DNA from: Crocodylus rhombifer
Lineage: Eukaryota > Chordata > Crocodylia > Crocodylidae
Direction: 5' to 3'
DNA: 64,000 nucleotides
Assembly: GCA_038503035.1 (NCBI GenBank)
Contig: JAVSML010024429.1
Location: 45,978-109,977 of the forward strand
Made by a program: the position numbers and the translations under genes. Positions within the stretch are counted from its first letter, which is position 1. Every line of letters starts with the position of its first letter. Of this stretch, positions 36,523-50,418 are shown piece after piece. A model generated the notes under the pieces. That model was not told where the DNA came from, did not search any database, and worked only from the letters and a program-made list of their open reading frames with translations.

Positions 36523-39500
36523 AGGGATTTTAAAGAGGGTTGAACACTACTAACTTTTTAAGAAGATGACAATGGACAATTCTTTCCAAGAATAAACAGT
36601 CATGACAAATGGACTGTAGGTTTTAGATGAATTCTCCTAGGCCCAGTGATTAGAAGCATCTGCCCTCATCTTTGACCTAGGAGTGAAGGTTGAACTGCAC
36701 TGAAGACCTCTGTACCAAAATGTTCTTGCATTTGGATACCGTACTATCCAGGACAGAAAAAAGTCATTTTCCTTCCTTATCATGCCACATCTGTTCGCTG
36801 AGTTACCTCTACTCCAGCTCGTTTTCTCTCTGTGGAAGAAAGCCTGCCATGGTGACTCAGTTTGTACTGAACATAGCTCATTTTGCAGGTCAGGTGACTC
36901 ACCCTTCCCTTTCCCAAAGCATCACCCTCGGTGCATGGTGTAACACTGGGAAGACCCTACAGAATCTCCCAGCCTCTACAAGTCTGAGAGGCCTCTGAAT
37001 CAAACATTCTTATTTATTGCCTTTCCCCGTGGTAAGTGGTTTAGGAGTGTGTTTGGGGGTATCTCCCTTGTAGCAAACTGATAGCTGGTATTTACCCATG
37101 GTGGAGGGCTAGTAGGCAATCTGCATGTTTCATGCTCCGTGTATAATATTTCCACATGCAGCTTCACCGGGTAAACCATAACCAGGGAGGGAAGGAGTAA
37201 CACAGCCGTACATACTGTAAAGATGTTGAGCCATTTAAATGTACATTGTTTTTCAGATGCCTTTCTGCTTCTGCCAATCTTTAGACTATGTATCGTAGAG
37301 CCATACCTTTGACCATGTCCTCAGACTGTAGACATAAGCTGCTATGAGCCAGTAGATGCGTAAAAGAAATTTTAAATCCCTGCTAGTGAGTCAGCTCAGA
37401 CACCTTTCAAACACCAACGGTACATCCTTAGTACAATACCTTTGTATTGAGGAGCTTCAATTCTGGAGCGACTGTATTTTTGAAATGTTGCCCAAGGAAG
37501 AGCTGTATCATCAAATTGTTTCTTATGCGTGAAACTAGTTTTGTTGCAGACTAAGGTTTACAAGATGCTTGGTTTCAGCGTCTCACTTGCTTTGTCTTCA
37601 TCAGTTGTTTCTTTGTTAACATGCAGGTTGCCTTTTTTTCCCCCCTTTTCAAACACCTGGTTTAATGAGAAGCTGAAAAGGTTTTAGGTTGTGGAGTTGT
37701 TTTCGTATTTCATCATACCAAATGCAGTCTCCACCAGTCACTTGGGCTGCCCAGGGGGCTGGCTTTTTCTTAGGGTGGGAATATTAAGTCACACAAAAAT
37801 GCTCTTTTTGCTGCTACCTAAATGCAAACATCTATTGGAAAGGTTTCTTTTTAAAAGCAGGGGACTGTAGTCCTGTGTTATGGGTACTGCTTTTCTCTCT
37901 TAAGCCAGTTAGACACTGTCACTTTATTTGATGCTTGCTATGAATTTAATAAACAGTTCCAAAGTGATCCCTACAGGAAGCTGAGGCTGCCGTGTAAGCA
38001 GGCCAGTCTGCTGTACAGCTGCCAGATTTGGAGTGAGGTATCCTCAACTCCAGATTCACAGCAAATTCATTCAAAGGGTCCATCTCTGCTCAATGTGAGT
38101 AGTGCTCTGCCCCTTCCTCTGAAGCGTTCCTATAAGCAGGTGGTGTAACTTAAAAGGGTCACTCTATTTTTCCAGCAGCCTTAACAGAGTAGCCCATTCT
38201 GGTAGATAAATACTCCACTAAGTGATCCCCCTTCTGATCCAAACAGCATCTAGGAATGACTTTAGTGGCTACACATTGCACAGAGCTTTATAATGGTTCA
38301 TTGACTTGCTTCCTTCTTTCTGATTTAGGGAACGGACCTGGCCAACAAATGGCCACTCTAATAATAAACGTAATGTGCTTTTAAATCACACAGGGTGCTG
38401 TCAGGTTAACATGTTAGAGACCGTTCTTCCCTCTTTCATTTAACAGCCGAGATCAGAGGTATCGTATCAGCGCTACACAACACTTTGTGAACTGAGCGCT
38501 GTGGGAGGGAAAGACAGATCCTCTCTTTCTCTCTCATGGGGTGGAGCTACAGAGTGGAAGTGCTGAGAAACCCACATAATCAATTTTTCAACAAGAGTCC
38601 TAAGCATTGGCTCCACTTTTCACTCAGTAAGTTGTTTTGAAGTTAGTGCCTAGGCAAGGAAAGCAGCTTGGTGATCCTGTGCATTTCACCAAGTCTCTCT
38701 ATAGGGTCTTGGAAGCTGTGGGACTGCTGTTCCTCTTGAGTTACAAATACTGCAGAGGGATCCAGACTGAAAAGAAAAATTTGTAATGCTCATAAAAGCA
38801 GTTAACTAACCACCTTCCCTAGTGGGTTAGGGAATATGAAGCTATTGGCTATCGTCCCTTGTGCTAATCAGAAAGTAGCAGCAGATTTTAGGGCTGTAAA
38901 CTAAGTGCCCACTTATGATATCTGCAAGCAACGGCCCACAACAAGCAGTAGGTATTATTTAAAGCATATTTTAAGGGCTGATGTGGTTCATAAGTCTTTA
39001 GCCAGCCCTCTTTTACAGGATTGAATTCTGCTCTGGGTGTAGAACTATTGATGCAAGGTCTGTAAGGGGACGCATGCTCAGTAACCAGCTGAACAGTGCT
39101 GCAGATTGTAGTTGTAACAGTAAAACCGATAGAGGACAGAGTTATACTACATCAGACTAGACTCCTCTGTAAAAGTACAGCCCCATGATTTTTAGTCCAT
39201 TGTGCTTTTATGGAGAGCTGAAGCCAACCCAAACCTATTCTGGATTCCTCTGTTTAGCACTGCCTTGATATTGGTCAGGTGATGTTTGCTCCTGAACCTT
39301 TGTCTGCTGCTTAGAAACTAAATCTTTCTGCTTTACCTCCCCCCACCTCTTCCAGAAATTGCCAGGCCACTAACCCAGGACAGTTTTCTTACCCGCTGAC
39401 CTCACTGCTTGGCCTTCAGTTGCATCACAATAAATAAAATGCACTTGCCATTCTCTGTCTATGTGCATGGTGCTTTTCAGTCCAAAGACTAAGGAAACAC

Positions 39501-40584
39501 GGGGCTAATATACTGCGCTCAGAAACCGAATTTTTTTTTCCTTTTCATTTTAAGTAACACTCCTAGAAGCTGAAACAAAATATCCGTGTAGCAAAGGGCC
39601 TAGAGTCTAAATACCATACCCAATCTTTTCCCCTGACTGAGTGTGGTATGCAGCAGCCTCTTAGTGATGGCTGACCTAGATATCCCACATTCAGTGAAAG
39701 TTTGCCAGGAATCATTACTAGTAGACAGCCTGGGAGAGCAGACTGAAAAGAAAGTAAATATTTTGCACTTTTGATACTCCTGGGGGGGGTGGGAAATAAG
39801 TTATTTGGCAAATTTGTCTTTTTTTTTAATTTGTTTGTTTTTGTATTTGTGAAGAGGCACTGATAATGTCATTTTGTTTTAAGACTATTACAGATTCGCA
39901 ACTGAAATAAACTATTTTAATGTGTGGTGAGGTGGCCTGGCCTTTCCCTACTCGAACTGACAGCTGTGCGATGTGACACAACCACCCAACAACTTCTGTC
40001 TTTAAGCTACTTGGGGAGCAGATGCAGCAAGCTGGTTACCTTCATCAGGCAGCCAGGCTGCTCAGTTAGGCACAACACTTTCCAAAAGCTGCTCTGAAGT
40101 TTAGTGAGTCTTCCTAATCCCCTCCCTAAGGATGGTACCTAACCCCAGGGCAAATCCTGCCTCAGCGGATCCCACCATTGAGACATGGTGCATTAGGCAC
40201 CGAGTCATCTCCTAATGTAGAAGTTGGACCTACAACATCTATGATTTGGACCCACTGCATAGAGGGTCAAAGGAAATTCTTGTGTCTTGGTCCTTCCATG
40301 CTCATGAGAGGGGACAAACGTTTGACCCTAAGGCAGAACTAGGCATTGGAGATTTTCCTCTACTTACATTATATGCATATTTCTCCCTGCCTAGACTTAA
40401 TTTGAACACAAAGAGGGTTCCTTTTAGAGGATAAAAGTTGCTGTGTATAAAGAAAGAAGAGCTCAGAGTGCTGCTAGCTATTTTATTACAATGAAGCATC
40501 CACAGGCCTGTCCCACCAAGGTCCTTCAAATGGACTGGCCAATCCCATCTGCTTGCATAACACAAATAAGGAGCTTGGAGTTGC
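36523..40584 (+). other. DNAJC16 3' UTR and spacer to AGMAT
   Basis: No coding exon is recognisable. Plus-strand AATAAA signals occur at 36591-36596, 37948-37953, 39429-39434 and 39906-39911, so DNAJC16 may use a short (about 70 bp) or a long (about 3.4 kb) 3' UTR. The last signal is followed by a T/G-rich stretch, which favours real use. The distance from there to the first AGMAT poly(A) candidate is under 0.7 kb, so the two transcripts converge closely. Confidence 0.55.
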
Positions 40585-40590
40585 TTTATT
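40585..40590 (-). promoter_or_regulatory. Candidate AGMAT polyadenylation signal
   Basis: TTTATT on the plus strand reads AATAAA on the minus strand, 260 bp after the AGMAT stop codon. A second minus-strand AATAAA lies at 40482-40487. Confidence 0.5.
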
Positions 40591-40849
40591 CAGTGAGGAA
40601 TGACATTTATTCTCTACTGAAAGGCTCTGCATTGACTGCACAGGGGGAAGAAGGGCAAAAAAGGAGCAGCAAAACAGATCAAGGTTGTTCCCTTCAGGCT
40701 TCCTTAATATAATAAAAACAGAGTCTTTGCTGGGGAAGGCTGTGGTAAAGTGAAGGTGACTTGGTCGCTGCCGTGCTAATATGTTACAGTGGTAGGTCCT
40801 GAGTGTCAGTAATGTCATTAGCATGAGCTGGAGCCTGCCATAGGAGGGC

Positions 40850-43800
40850 TTATGCAGTTTTCACTTGGGGGAGAGCACACAGCATTTCAAACAGCAGGTT
40901 CGCACCCATGAGGGCCGTGTTCCCTACAAAGAAAAGGCCAGAAATAGTTAGAGGGCTCATCTTACTACCACTGCAGCAAGGAGTCATTTCCAATTCAGCA
41001 TCTACAGTTGCATCTCAGCACTGTTCTGAAACTGGCTTCGGGGCTATGTATACGTTGTAGTAACTCTATGTCAATTCATTTGTCCTATTAAGGAACAGGG
41101 GAAACAAGCCCACGCTGAGCTTTGTGCTTCTGTGATTGGGTTGCTACTTCTAATGAAGCTAGTTCAGTGCTAGCTTGATAATCTCTGTATTATGCTGTTG
41201 CCAGTCTAGTGTAGATGCTCCCAAGTAGGCAAAAACCCCCATTTAGATCCAGGTGGTTCTTGATTCTTGTGCAGAATCATCTGCAGGAGCTGAGCTGCAG
41301 TCCTAAAAGCCGTAATGTACAACGGGATTTTACTTATGAAAAATCACAGCGTCAAATGTATTTAAAACTGTACCATTTAGTTCCACCCAACACCCTTGTT
41401 TTCTTTTAGCAGGACCTCTACTCCCACTCCCAGAGGAGAGAATAATTAACAGTGAGCGGCTGAACAGTCATACAAACATCACGCAGTAGACTAAGGCCAC
41501 ATCTACACTGCCAAAACAGTCACAACTCCAAGCCAGCGCTAGTGCGCTGCTGGTGGCACCTGCAGAAAGCTGTAGCCTTTAGCACTGTACAAGGTTAGAT
41601 AAAACACTAATGTATATCCATTGTTGTAGCAATCCCAGCAGTCAATTATACATCCAAGGCTCATACTTCCTGAAGCCACAGAGACCATTGTAATTATCCT
41701 GCCCTGACTGTGCAATTTCAGGACACTCAACTTGTTCTAAACCTGCCATTTCATTTTGGCTCTAAGTAGCAGCCGCTCAGCATAACTCAATGTTAGCCCA
41801 GCTGGCTAACGACAAGCACCACATGTAGCAATTCTGTCAGCCTCTCCTGTTGTCCTAAACAAGGTTTCCTTTGACTCACCAGAAGCATCATAGATTGGAG
41901 CAACTTCAACGAGGTCACAGCCCACTATATTCAGTCCTTTGCAGCCCCGGATGATCTCCAAAGCCTGTAAAAGTAATAAAAGGGCTGGTTACCTGGGTTG
42001 GGTAGCAGGATACTGGGCTATATGGACCACTGTCTGACACAGTGTGGCACTTCTTATGTGCTTAACTTTGGAATCATTCTGCACCTTTAAAATGAGAGGA
42101 TCGGGTTTTGTTTTTTAAACAGTTGAGGGAAAATCTGTTAGGATTAAGTCCATGCATTTCTGCCACTCTAACCTATCCTTTCTGCTTAGTATTTGCTATA
42201 TGGGAGTGACCTGAAAGCAGGGAGCTAGATGTAGAAACACAGGTCCCATCAAGCCACATGTCAGCTCAGTCTCCTGTATCGATGGGTAAATTCCACTCTT
42301 GTCAGTCAAGCTCCACACGACAAGAGGAATCTTAAATGGTACCAGCCCCTGAGACTCCAGCCTTCCTCTCTAAGCACTTTAACTCATTTTGATCCCTGAC
42401 CCTTCCCGTTCTGGGACTTGCAGTGTGTAACTTGAATGCCTACCTTTTCTGTGCCCATGATCTTTCCTTTACCCACTGAATGTTTGAGAGTAAAGCCGAG
42501 GCACCTCCTTACCTGAGCAGGTGTGAGCCCAGCAATTTCAGGTGTCCCGGTCCCAGGGGCAAAGGCGGGGTCTAAGCCATCGATATCAAAGCTGATGTAA
42601 ATGGGCTTGTCTCCCATCTGCTTCCTCACTTCTCCCATCAGTGGTACCAAAGACTTCATCCAGCAGTCCTCAGCCAGGACTACCCGGAAGCCCTATTAGA
42701 GGAAATAAAAAAAGAAGCGTCAGACTCCTACTGCTCGGAGACCTCCTGCCCAGAGAGGGATGTGCAAATGAAACAGGTCAGAGGTACAATGGTCCTGGGT
42801 TGTATTTATGCAAACAGTTCTCCCCAACCTGAATAGTCCAAAGCAGGCATCCTCCGAGCTGTACTACCTGCTGTTCTCAGGCATCCCTGATCCTCTTTCT
42901 CCATTGCCTCCAGAGCCTACAGACTTGGCCAGCAGTATTTTCCTACAAGGGAAGGTACCCCAGCGTGCTAGAAACAGAACAGGCAGGACTGCTGTGGAGG
43001 AGGGTGTTTTCCTTTCTAGCCACCACTCAGAGAGGCTGTGGGGACTGCTGATAAAAAAAAAAAATGATAGCAGATAGGGTTTTCTTGCTCTAGGATGCAT
43101 TATAAATTGATACAGACTGGGATAAGGGCCCCATGCAATTGCATCAGTGAATGAGTAATAGCTTCTACCTTCATTCGCTAAGCAAGCCTCACAATAACCC
43201 GTTCAAGTAGGAGAGAGATTTACTCCCAGGACTGAGCTCTCGACGTGGGCACCGCACTGCCCACGGGAGCAGGCACAGTCCCGGAGAAGGTTGTGGCTGC
43301 AGAATAAGTTACCTGGTCCCGGCTGTATTTGTAGGGATCGGGGGTATACGAGGAGCCTCGGATTCCAATCTGAGCCACACGCTTGCAGTCCAGGAGCCCC
43401 TCGTCCACACAGCGTCGGAACGGCGTCCCGTGGTAGATCTTCTCCCCCAGCGCCTTATCTCCCGTGTCGGTGTGAGCATCCACGTGCACCAGCCCCACCG
43501 GCCCATGCCTAATTGGAACAGGGTAGCCGCAAACAGTCACATTAGCACCAGGCCTGCTTGTGGGCCCCAATGTGATTTTACTCAACTGTTAGCATGACAC
43601 TGCCTCGGAGCCTTTGCAACCACAGCTCTGCCCCTCAGCACAGCCTGTAGCTGTGTTAAGCACAGATTACCCCACCAACTAACTCTCGAGACAGTGATAA
43701 CCTGAGGGAGTGGGGTGCACGGTGTTGGCTAAGGTCTCCCTGCCGAAACAGGAGGGGTAAGAGGCTTCCAGCCTCCAGTCACTGATTTACAGCCTTCTGC

Positions 43801-46800
43801 CACTTGTTCCTGCCCAAGCATCGGTCCAGCTGCATCCGAGTACTACACGGGCCTTGCCATCCCAAAAACACAAGACGTCCATGGTAAATCTAGGCTTGCC
43901 CAGCACAGCGTAAGGCTCCACGGTCAAAGGTGAGGGAGCTTCTATCCCCAGAAGGCCTCAACTACAGGCACACACTAAAGCACTTAAAAAAGGGTGAGGA
44001 AGGGAGGGATATGCAAGTATGTGCCAGCTGAACTGGGGTAAATGGCTTCTATATCAGACAGATGGCCCAGTTACCATCAATCAGCTGAAGAGCATGATAA
44101 TCTTACAGCGTATCATCTCTCCACACTCATGATGTCTCTAGTGCACACGTTCAGGCTTTGCACTTACTTTTCTGAGACAGCCTGCAGGATAGGGTATGTT
44201 ATCGTGTGATCTCCACCTGCAACACGAGAGGGAAACAGAACGTGTCACATTGTAAGAACAGGCCTGCACTGATTGAACACATTTTAAAATGATAGCGACT
44301 GATGTTTACATGATGCCTCGTCTATGGGTATTGCACCACATGACCGAGAGAGGGATTGCTAGCGGGAAGTTACTGCATCGGTTTGTTCTGTCCTTGTACA
44401 GTGCTGAGCACAAATCAGATCTCGGTCTAAGACTACAGCTCCAAAGAGGTCTGCTAATACACATAATAATATTATTCCATCTAATTAAGTTCCCTGAAGC
44501 TTTAAGTGGGTGACAGATTCTGGGAAAACACTCCTAAATCCAGACAGCTGTATCCATCCGGCTTCAGCTGCTACTCAAGGGCAGTTTCCATGTGCCCTTG
44601 TAGTGCGCAGGGCTGAAAGTTCAGCAATTACTATTGCTAAGTGCAGCCACCCACTGTTATTCGCTCCTCATCTGTACTTACTGCAGCACTGCTGTATATT
44701 AACTACCCCCAGAGATCCTCTTGCTGTTGTAATAGGGATGGAATAAGATCTGGAAGAGATCAGATTTCACCTGCCAGAGGAGTGGCGCCACAGCAGTGCA
44801 AAGGGAGGGATCCTTGTTAGATGTTAAAAATAGAGGCATAACATGTCTAAATATGGATCTGGGCTATATGAGGAGGCTGAAACTTAAATTTGCAGTTTGC
44901 CTTCCACATTGCCATCGCTTTATATAATCACAACAGCTAACCCTGTTACTGTCTGCAAAGTCACAGGTGCTCGAGTTAAACAGCAGACAGACACACACAC
45001 AGACACAATCTGATTCACTGCCTGCCCCAAAAATAATGTACCGCACAAGGTTCAATTCCATTTAAAACCCTAAGCATTTTTCTTTGGGGGCATCAACTAC
45101 TTTTATTTCTGATCCCGCTAAGCAGGCTGACAAAATACCTTGAAAATCAAATGCAGATATTTAGCTTTAGTCTGTGTTCAACCTGTAAAACAGGTTCCTC
45201 TCTAACCCTGGCTGTTCAGTTTTAACACATTATTAAAAGGCATCATTTATCCTAGGAACCTCAGATGCTAACAAATAATAAATCACATTCCCTAACTCAG
45301 CACTGGGCTTTGTGCAGATTTCAGGTTTATCACACACTTTTTACTGTGCTTCGTTATTTCTGATAGATTTTTCCTAGCAGATGAGGACACACTGCAGGAG
45401 AGTACTGCAAATATTTTGCCTTCGTTAAAAGAACATTGTTGACTGGTAGATAAATGATACCTGGCTCTTTGAAGCAAGTTACAGCTAGAACAAGCCAGCT
45501 GGAAGAATCCAGCTCTCATCAGGAATTTATTTTTAAAACATGTAAGACAAGTGAATTAAGAAAAATATATATCATGTACAGGCACCCAGAGCAGGAGCTG
45601 GACTTTTCTGGTCTCATACTTTTGGAAGAATAACTTTATATCATATGGGGGATATACACACACGCCCACCCACCCCATGTATATATTGCCATATGTAGCT
45701 AAACAGCAGAAACATCCGATGACTTGTCTACTGGAATTTCACCAGTCGTACTGGGCTAATTAAACTGCTTTGGTGACTAGTCTCTTCAGAATAAAAGCAG
45801 CTTTTTTTTTTCAGTTCAGCTTAAATCTCTTCCAAAGTGACATCAGTTTAATCACAAGGAGCTTTAAAATAAGCATCTACATGGAGGATTAGACCAGTAT
45901 AACTTTATTGGTTTAAATGCATGCCGTAGCTTCTCCCACTATCACTGTCCCAGATCAAGAAGCTTTGAATTAGGATTCCCCCTTACCTCCAATAGTGCGA
46001 CAGAATACAGGTCTGCAAGCTACAGATTTGGATCTGAAATCAGATAACTATATACACACATATATATACACCAGCCAGCCAATACAATGAAAGCAATATA
46101 GTGCCAACATGCTGTTTGGAGAACCTTGCCCATTCACTACAAATGAATACTGGGAGGTTGCTGAAGTCCTGGCTGTCTGGCGAGCAATGAAGTCCCAATA
46201 CTAGGCAACGTCAGCTACTGCCGTTGAGAGTATATGCTGACAAGGAACTGGACTAAGCAGCGGATATTTTTGTTCAATAGTACTTCAGGGTCATGTTTTC
46301 TCATCCACATGCAAAATGCCAAGTGACTAAGGAAAAAACAACCAGGAGAAAATGCTGGAAGCAGCAAAAAGCTGATGGAGAACGAGTTCTCTCCATAGGA
46401 AAAGGATCAGTTCTACCTTGCTCTCAATGCCCTGTAGTCAGTGAAGGTTGTAGGGGAGGAAGGCGATGGCCTTAACGCCCCAGGGATAAATAACCCAAGT
46501 TTCAACACATGAAGACGGCCCTTCCCCTGGGTCCTTACCCAGCACGAGGGGAACGCAGCCCGTTGCCACAATCTTCCGAAAGGCCTCTCGGATTTGGCGG
46601 CAGCTGTCCTGCAAGTTGTAGAGGTTCACGTTCACATCGCCAAGGTCAGCGACCATGAGGGAGTGGAAGGGTGCTGCCCGGGTGCTAGGGTTGTACCTCC
46701 TCACCATCACCGACTCAGCTCGGATGTGGCGTGGGCCAAACCTGGAAGAGAAAGAACACCATGCTCTATGATCTAGTAAGGAAAGTTGTGCGGGATCAGT

Positions 46801-49405
46801 TGTGCCCAAGGGATGCAAACTCCTCCTAGATATGTGGGCAGTGAAGGGTGGGATACATCTCGTGGGAACGATCATTGGCCCAAGAGGTTCATGTGTGGCT
46901 ATTGCATTGTGGTTGCGATTTTCTGTCAGGGGCATAAATGCTTCTAGGTCTAGCCAGAGACCTAAGTGCAAATCTAGAGTGACCGGCAAAGATTTGGAAG
47001 AAAGACTCTCGACTCCTAGTGCCCAATTTGAGCGGCCTGAAAAAGACCTAATTTTTTTAGAAAAAGTTGAGCATTCACTTTATTCTATTCAGCTCTCTTT
47101 AAAACAAATCTCAATTGCGTCTAAATCTGCGACAGCCGCACAGTCCATCTGTTGAAGTGTTCAGGCCTTGCTCATCACGGCAGTGCGTGGTGCAATCTAT
47201 CACAACTATCGCACAACTTCCACCTCCTCCTGCTTCCCCTGGGGCGGTGGGAATTATCTGGAGTAGCTCTTTCCCCTTTTGCCTCCTTGGTTGTTGTCAT
47301 GGGCAAGCTGCGAGCATTTACTGGAAGCGAGTGTCTTAGGTTTGGGTTACCTTACAGAGAAGGCTTTATTTCCTCTGATCACAACCATCACCCTGCGGGC
47401 TCTGAGGATCACAGCTTAAGGGTGTGTGTGGGGGAAGGAGGTTTACACCATGTTAGTCCAGGAGGCAGCGAAGCTTAGGGCTGTCTGAAACGGTACCGTT
47501 TCGTTTCGATTTGAAACGGCTGTTTCGTTTTGTTTCATCGAAACAGTTTCCCTGTTTCAATGTTTTGCCCACAGGCAATAACGGGGAAGCTCAAAACAGC
47601 CTATAACTTTGTCATTTTTGGCCTGATTTGGATGAAACTTGCAGGAACGGTAGTCCCTTCTGAAGGCATGAAGCCTGCCAAGTTTCAAAGAGATGGGGGC
47701 AGAGGTTTGAGGGAAACTGCCCCTCCAGCTGCGGACAAGTGAAACTCATGCTATGGGTGACCCTGCGCATGTTAAGGCGCAGCTGGGTGACAGCTGCAGG
47801 GATGGTGGCCCCTGCTGTGACCACGACGCCTGGCAGCTGGCGAGGGGATCGGTGCAGGGGGTTCTGGGGCCTGCACCCCTAGCTGCTGATGGACATAACT
47901 CGTGACATGGGTGGGTGACACTGTGTGCGTGTTAAGGTGCGCCCACACATCACTGGCAGCAGGGCAGTTCAAGCAATGCTGCCTTTGATGCAGCTTTTCC
48001 ATCCCTCCCCGAGCACTGGGATTGGAAGGGACCTCAGGGGATTTCAGCCACTGGCCAATTGCACAGCCAATAATGAGAGCAGTCCTTCCCCCTCCCTCTC
48101 CTTACTTTTGTTTCTTTTCCTTGCAGGCAAACCCAGCTCAAGCTTCGAAACGCGAAACGTTCTGAAAATTTCAAAACGTTTCGACTCGCCTTGTTTTTTG
48201 CGAGGCTGCTTTGAAGCTCTCCGTTTCATTTCCATTTCGTGGTTTCGAGCTCAAAATGAGTTGAAACAGTGTCGAAACGAAACTGCCGGCGAAATTCTGC
48301 CCAGCCCTAGTGAAGAGGTCACCCTTGCCATCACCGTAGCAGTGTAGTCATGCAGGGTGACCTGGTGCCTTCACTAGTAGGATATAACGTGGATGAGCAA
48401 AGCGTCATCCTTCCCCATGACAAAACCACCATCAGTCTAGCCCCTCTCAGCTCCAGACATCTGTCTCCTCAATTTAAATACATGTCCTTTGCCTAATGAT
48501 TCCTGAAACAAGGGGATAGGAAGAAGAGTCCTATACAGTGGTACTGGAGACTATGAGAGAGAGACAGAGAGACGGGCACTGCTGGACTCATGGATTCAGG
48601 TTCAACGCAGATGGGAGCGAATGCATTTGTGACTATGCAATCTGACCGTTTGTGCAAACCCAGCAAGCTGTCACTTCTGTTCCTCCGGGAAAGGCAACAA
48701 ACTCACACTCACACCAGGCACCTTTGGATGGCACTGAACAGGAGCTACACTTTGCCTGGTCCCTGCAGCTTGGGGCTGAGACCGTGGTCCAGCCGCACAG
48801 GGAAATCTGCCTGCGCCATCCCTGTTCCCTGCATAAACAGAAATTCACTCCCCAGGCTCGTGCATCCTGCATCGATGATCCTTGGATATTTCCAAGCCTC
48901 AGATGGAAACGGGCTGTTTCTGTGGGCAGTGGCATTTGACCAGCAGCCTGCAGGAAATAGGTGGTACCTGCCCCCTTAGCATAATCGCTGCCACTTACCT
49001 CGCACCAGGACGGTTGGAGGTTCCCGTGTCAAGAGGGACCCCAACAAAAGCTGCGTCCAGCCCCTCCGCAGACACCTGCACAGGCAGCTTCAGCATGGAG
49101 CAGACCCCCACAGGCCTGGCCACCGACTCTGCGCTGGGAGGGATGTTGAACCTGGAGTCGGAGAGCGAGCGGCGAGGCACAGAGCGCCCCAGCAGATGAA
49201 AGACCCCCCAGGGGAAGCCGGGCATGGAACCAGGAGCTGCCAGGCGGGCCCTGACCCCCGCGCAGGGGCGAGCTGCACTGCTGGCGAGCGCAGGCGGCTG
49301 GGGCTTGGCCAGACAAGTGCCCGTGAAGGTCCGGGTGCCGAGCCCCTCTTTGCAAAGCACCCTGGGGAGCAGCTTGCTGCGACTCAGGGAGAAGAGGTGC
49401 TCCAT
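40850..49405 (-). CDS. AGMAT: Agmatinase (mitochondrial ureohydrolase family), complete, 7 exons
   Basis: Exons in transcript order: 49405-48999, 46741-46539, 44216-44168, 43508-43313, 42692-42513, 41964-41880, 40923-40850. They total 1194 bp (397 aa) from the upstream ATG, with consistent phases. The family hydrolyses guanidino substrates such as agmatine to putrescine and urea, using two manganese ions. Metal-ligand motifs are intact: GGDH (204-207), VDAHTD (229-234) and SFDID (319-323). The N-terminus is basic, hydroxylated and acid-poor, fitting a mitochondrial targeting peptide. A second in-frame ATG at 49225 would give 337 aa, nearer the human 352, and also starts a good presequence. 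Conserved sequence begins at [10 protein letters not shown]. Intron 1 (2.3 kb) contains a hAT-like element. The true substrate of vertebrate AGMAT is debated, so the reaction is assigned from the family. Confidence 0.95.
47477..48309. mobile_element. hAT-like non-autonomous DNA transposon with terminal inverted repeats
   Basis: The left end AGGGCTGTCTGAAACGGTAC is followed by GTTTCGTTTCG. Its inverted counterpart at the right end is CGAAACGAAACTGCCGGCG running to CAGCCCT at 48302-48308. The terminal inverted repeats are imperfect and about 35 bp. The subterminal regions are full of GAAACG/CGTTTC words on both sides. Flanks GCGAAGCT and GTGAAGAG could be a decayed 8 bp target duplication, as hAT elements make. 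No transposase frame is seen. It sits in AGMAT intron 1. Confidence 0.75.
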
Positions 49406-50362
49406 GCTGCACGCCTCGCTCCCAGGCAGAGCAGAGACACAGACAGAGACACGGCCACAGCTGCCCTCTCTCAGCGTGGGAGGCAGATTCCTGGCCGGGG
49501 CAGTAGGCACAGCCCTGTCATTTCATCCCCCTCCCTCCCCCTCGCAGGTTCAAAGTGCAGCCTGGAGAAGTGCACTCCTCCCCGTGCCCCCAATGTGAAG
49601 GGCAGACATAAGCAGCTTGCAGCTCAGCCATACACTTTTCTTTTAATCTCTTCTTTCCTCCCTCATTTCTATGCTTTCCAACACTCCCAACTCCTCTTGT
49701 TTTTTCACTCCCCCCCGCCCTTCCTCCAACACGCTTTGTATTCTGGGAAATGGAGTCTCTTCCTGCATTGGATTTTCTTGGGGTTTGCAGGAAAACTCCT
49801 CAGCAGAGTGCTGGGACAACTGGTCCAGCTAATGGCAGCTGGCCATGCTTTTAATTCAGGTCAGAGACAGGTTGCAGCCTGAAACGCTCCAGTCTAAAGC
49901 CTGTTTTCTCAGCAGGCTGCTCTCGTAGGAATAAGGGCAAACGTTGTCCCGGGTTTCCTCCCAGGCCCTGCTGGGACGTGCTCAAGGATGTGGCCTGGGG
50001 ACCTCCGTTCCAGCCACCCCCGACGCAACTGTGATGGCTTCTTGGAAGACTTACCAGCCACGTTTCTACGGAGAAAGCTAAAGAGCAGCCCCAAAGCACA
50101 TCTCACAGAGGAAATAAAACGCTCTCAATGTGTGGCCTGGCTTTGGGGGTGGGAAATGGAGGGTGAGACAGAGCATCCCTCTGACCAGTTTCTTCCTGAG
50201 AGCCTCAGTTGAGGGGACCAGTTAAGCTGTCCTAGGAAGAGGTGAGAGAGCGGTGGCTTCACCCCATGTCTGGAAATAAGGCAGAATTTACTGCACAAAG
50301 AGCAAAAACAATGGTTTCACTATAAAGCGTTTCCCAGTGCCTGCGTGTCTCCCCCTCCCTGC

Positions 50363-50418
50363 CCACACACACGTGTGCGCGTGCCTGTGTGTATATATGT
50401 GTACACACACACACACAC
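50363..50418. repeat. (CA)n/(TG)n compound microsatellite
   Basis: A CA run, an interrupted GTGTGC/TGTGTATATA core and a longer CA run follow one another, forming an imperfect self-complementary tract upstream of AGMAT. Confidence 0.85.

Noticed and set aside
44976..45010. CA-rich microsatellite in an AGMAT intron
   Set aside because: It is short and interrupted, with fewer than six uninterrupted units.
49196..49882. A 228-codon open frame on the plus strand over AGMAT exon 1
   Set aside because: It is antisense to a GC-rich, well-supported exon, has low-complexity composition and no recognisable domain. It is a shadow frame.
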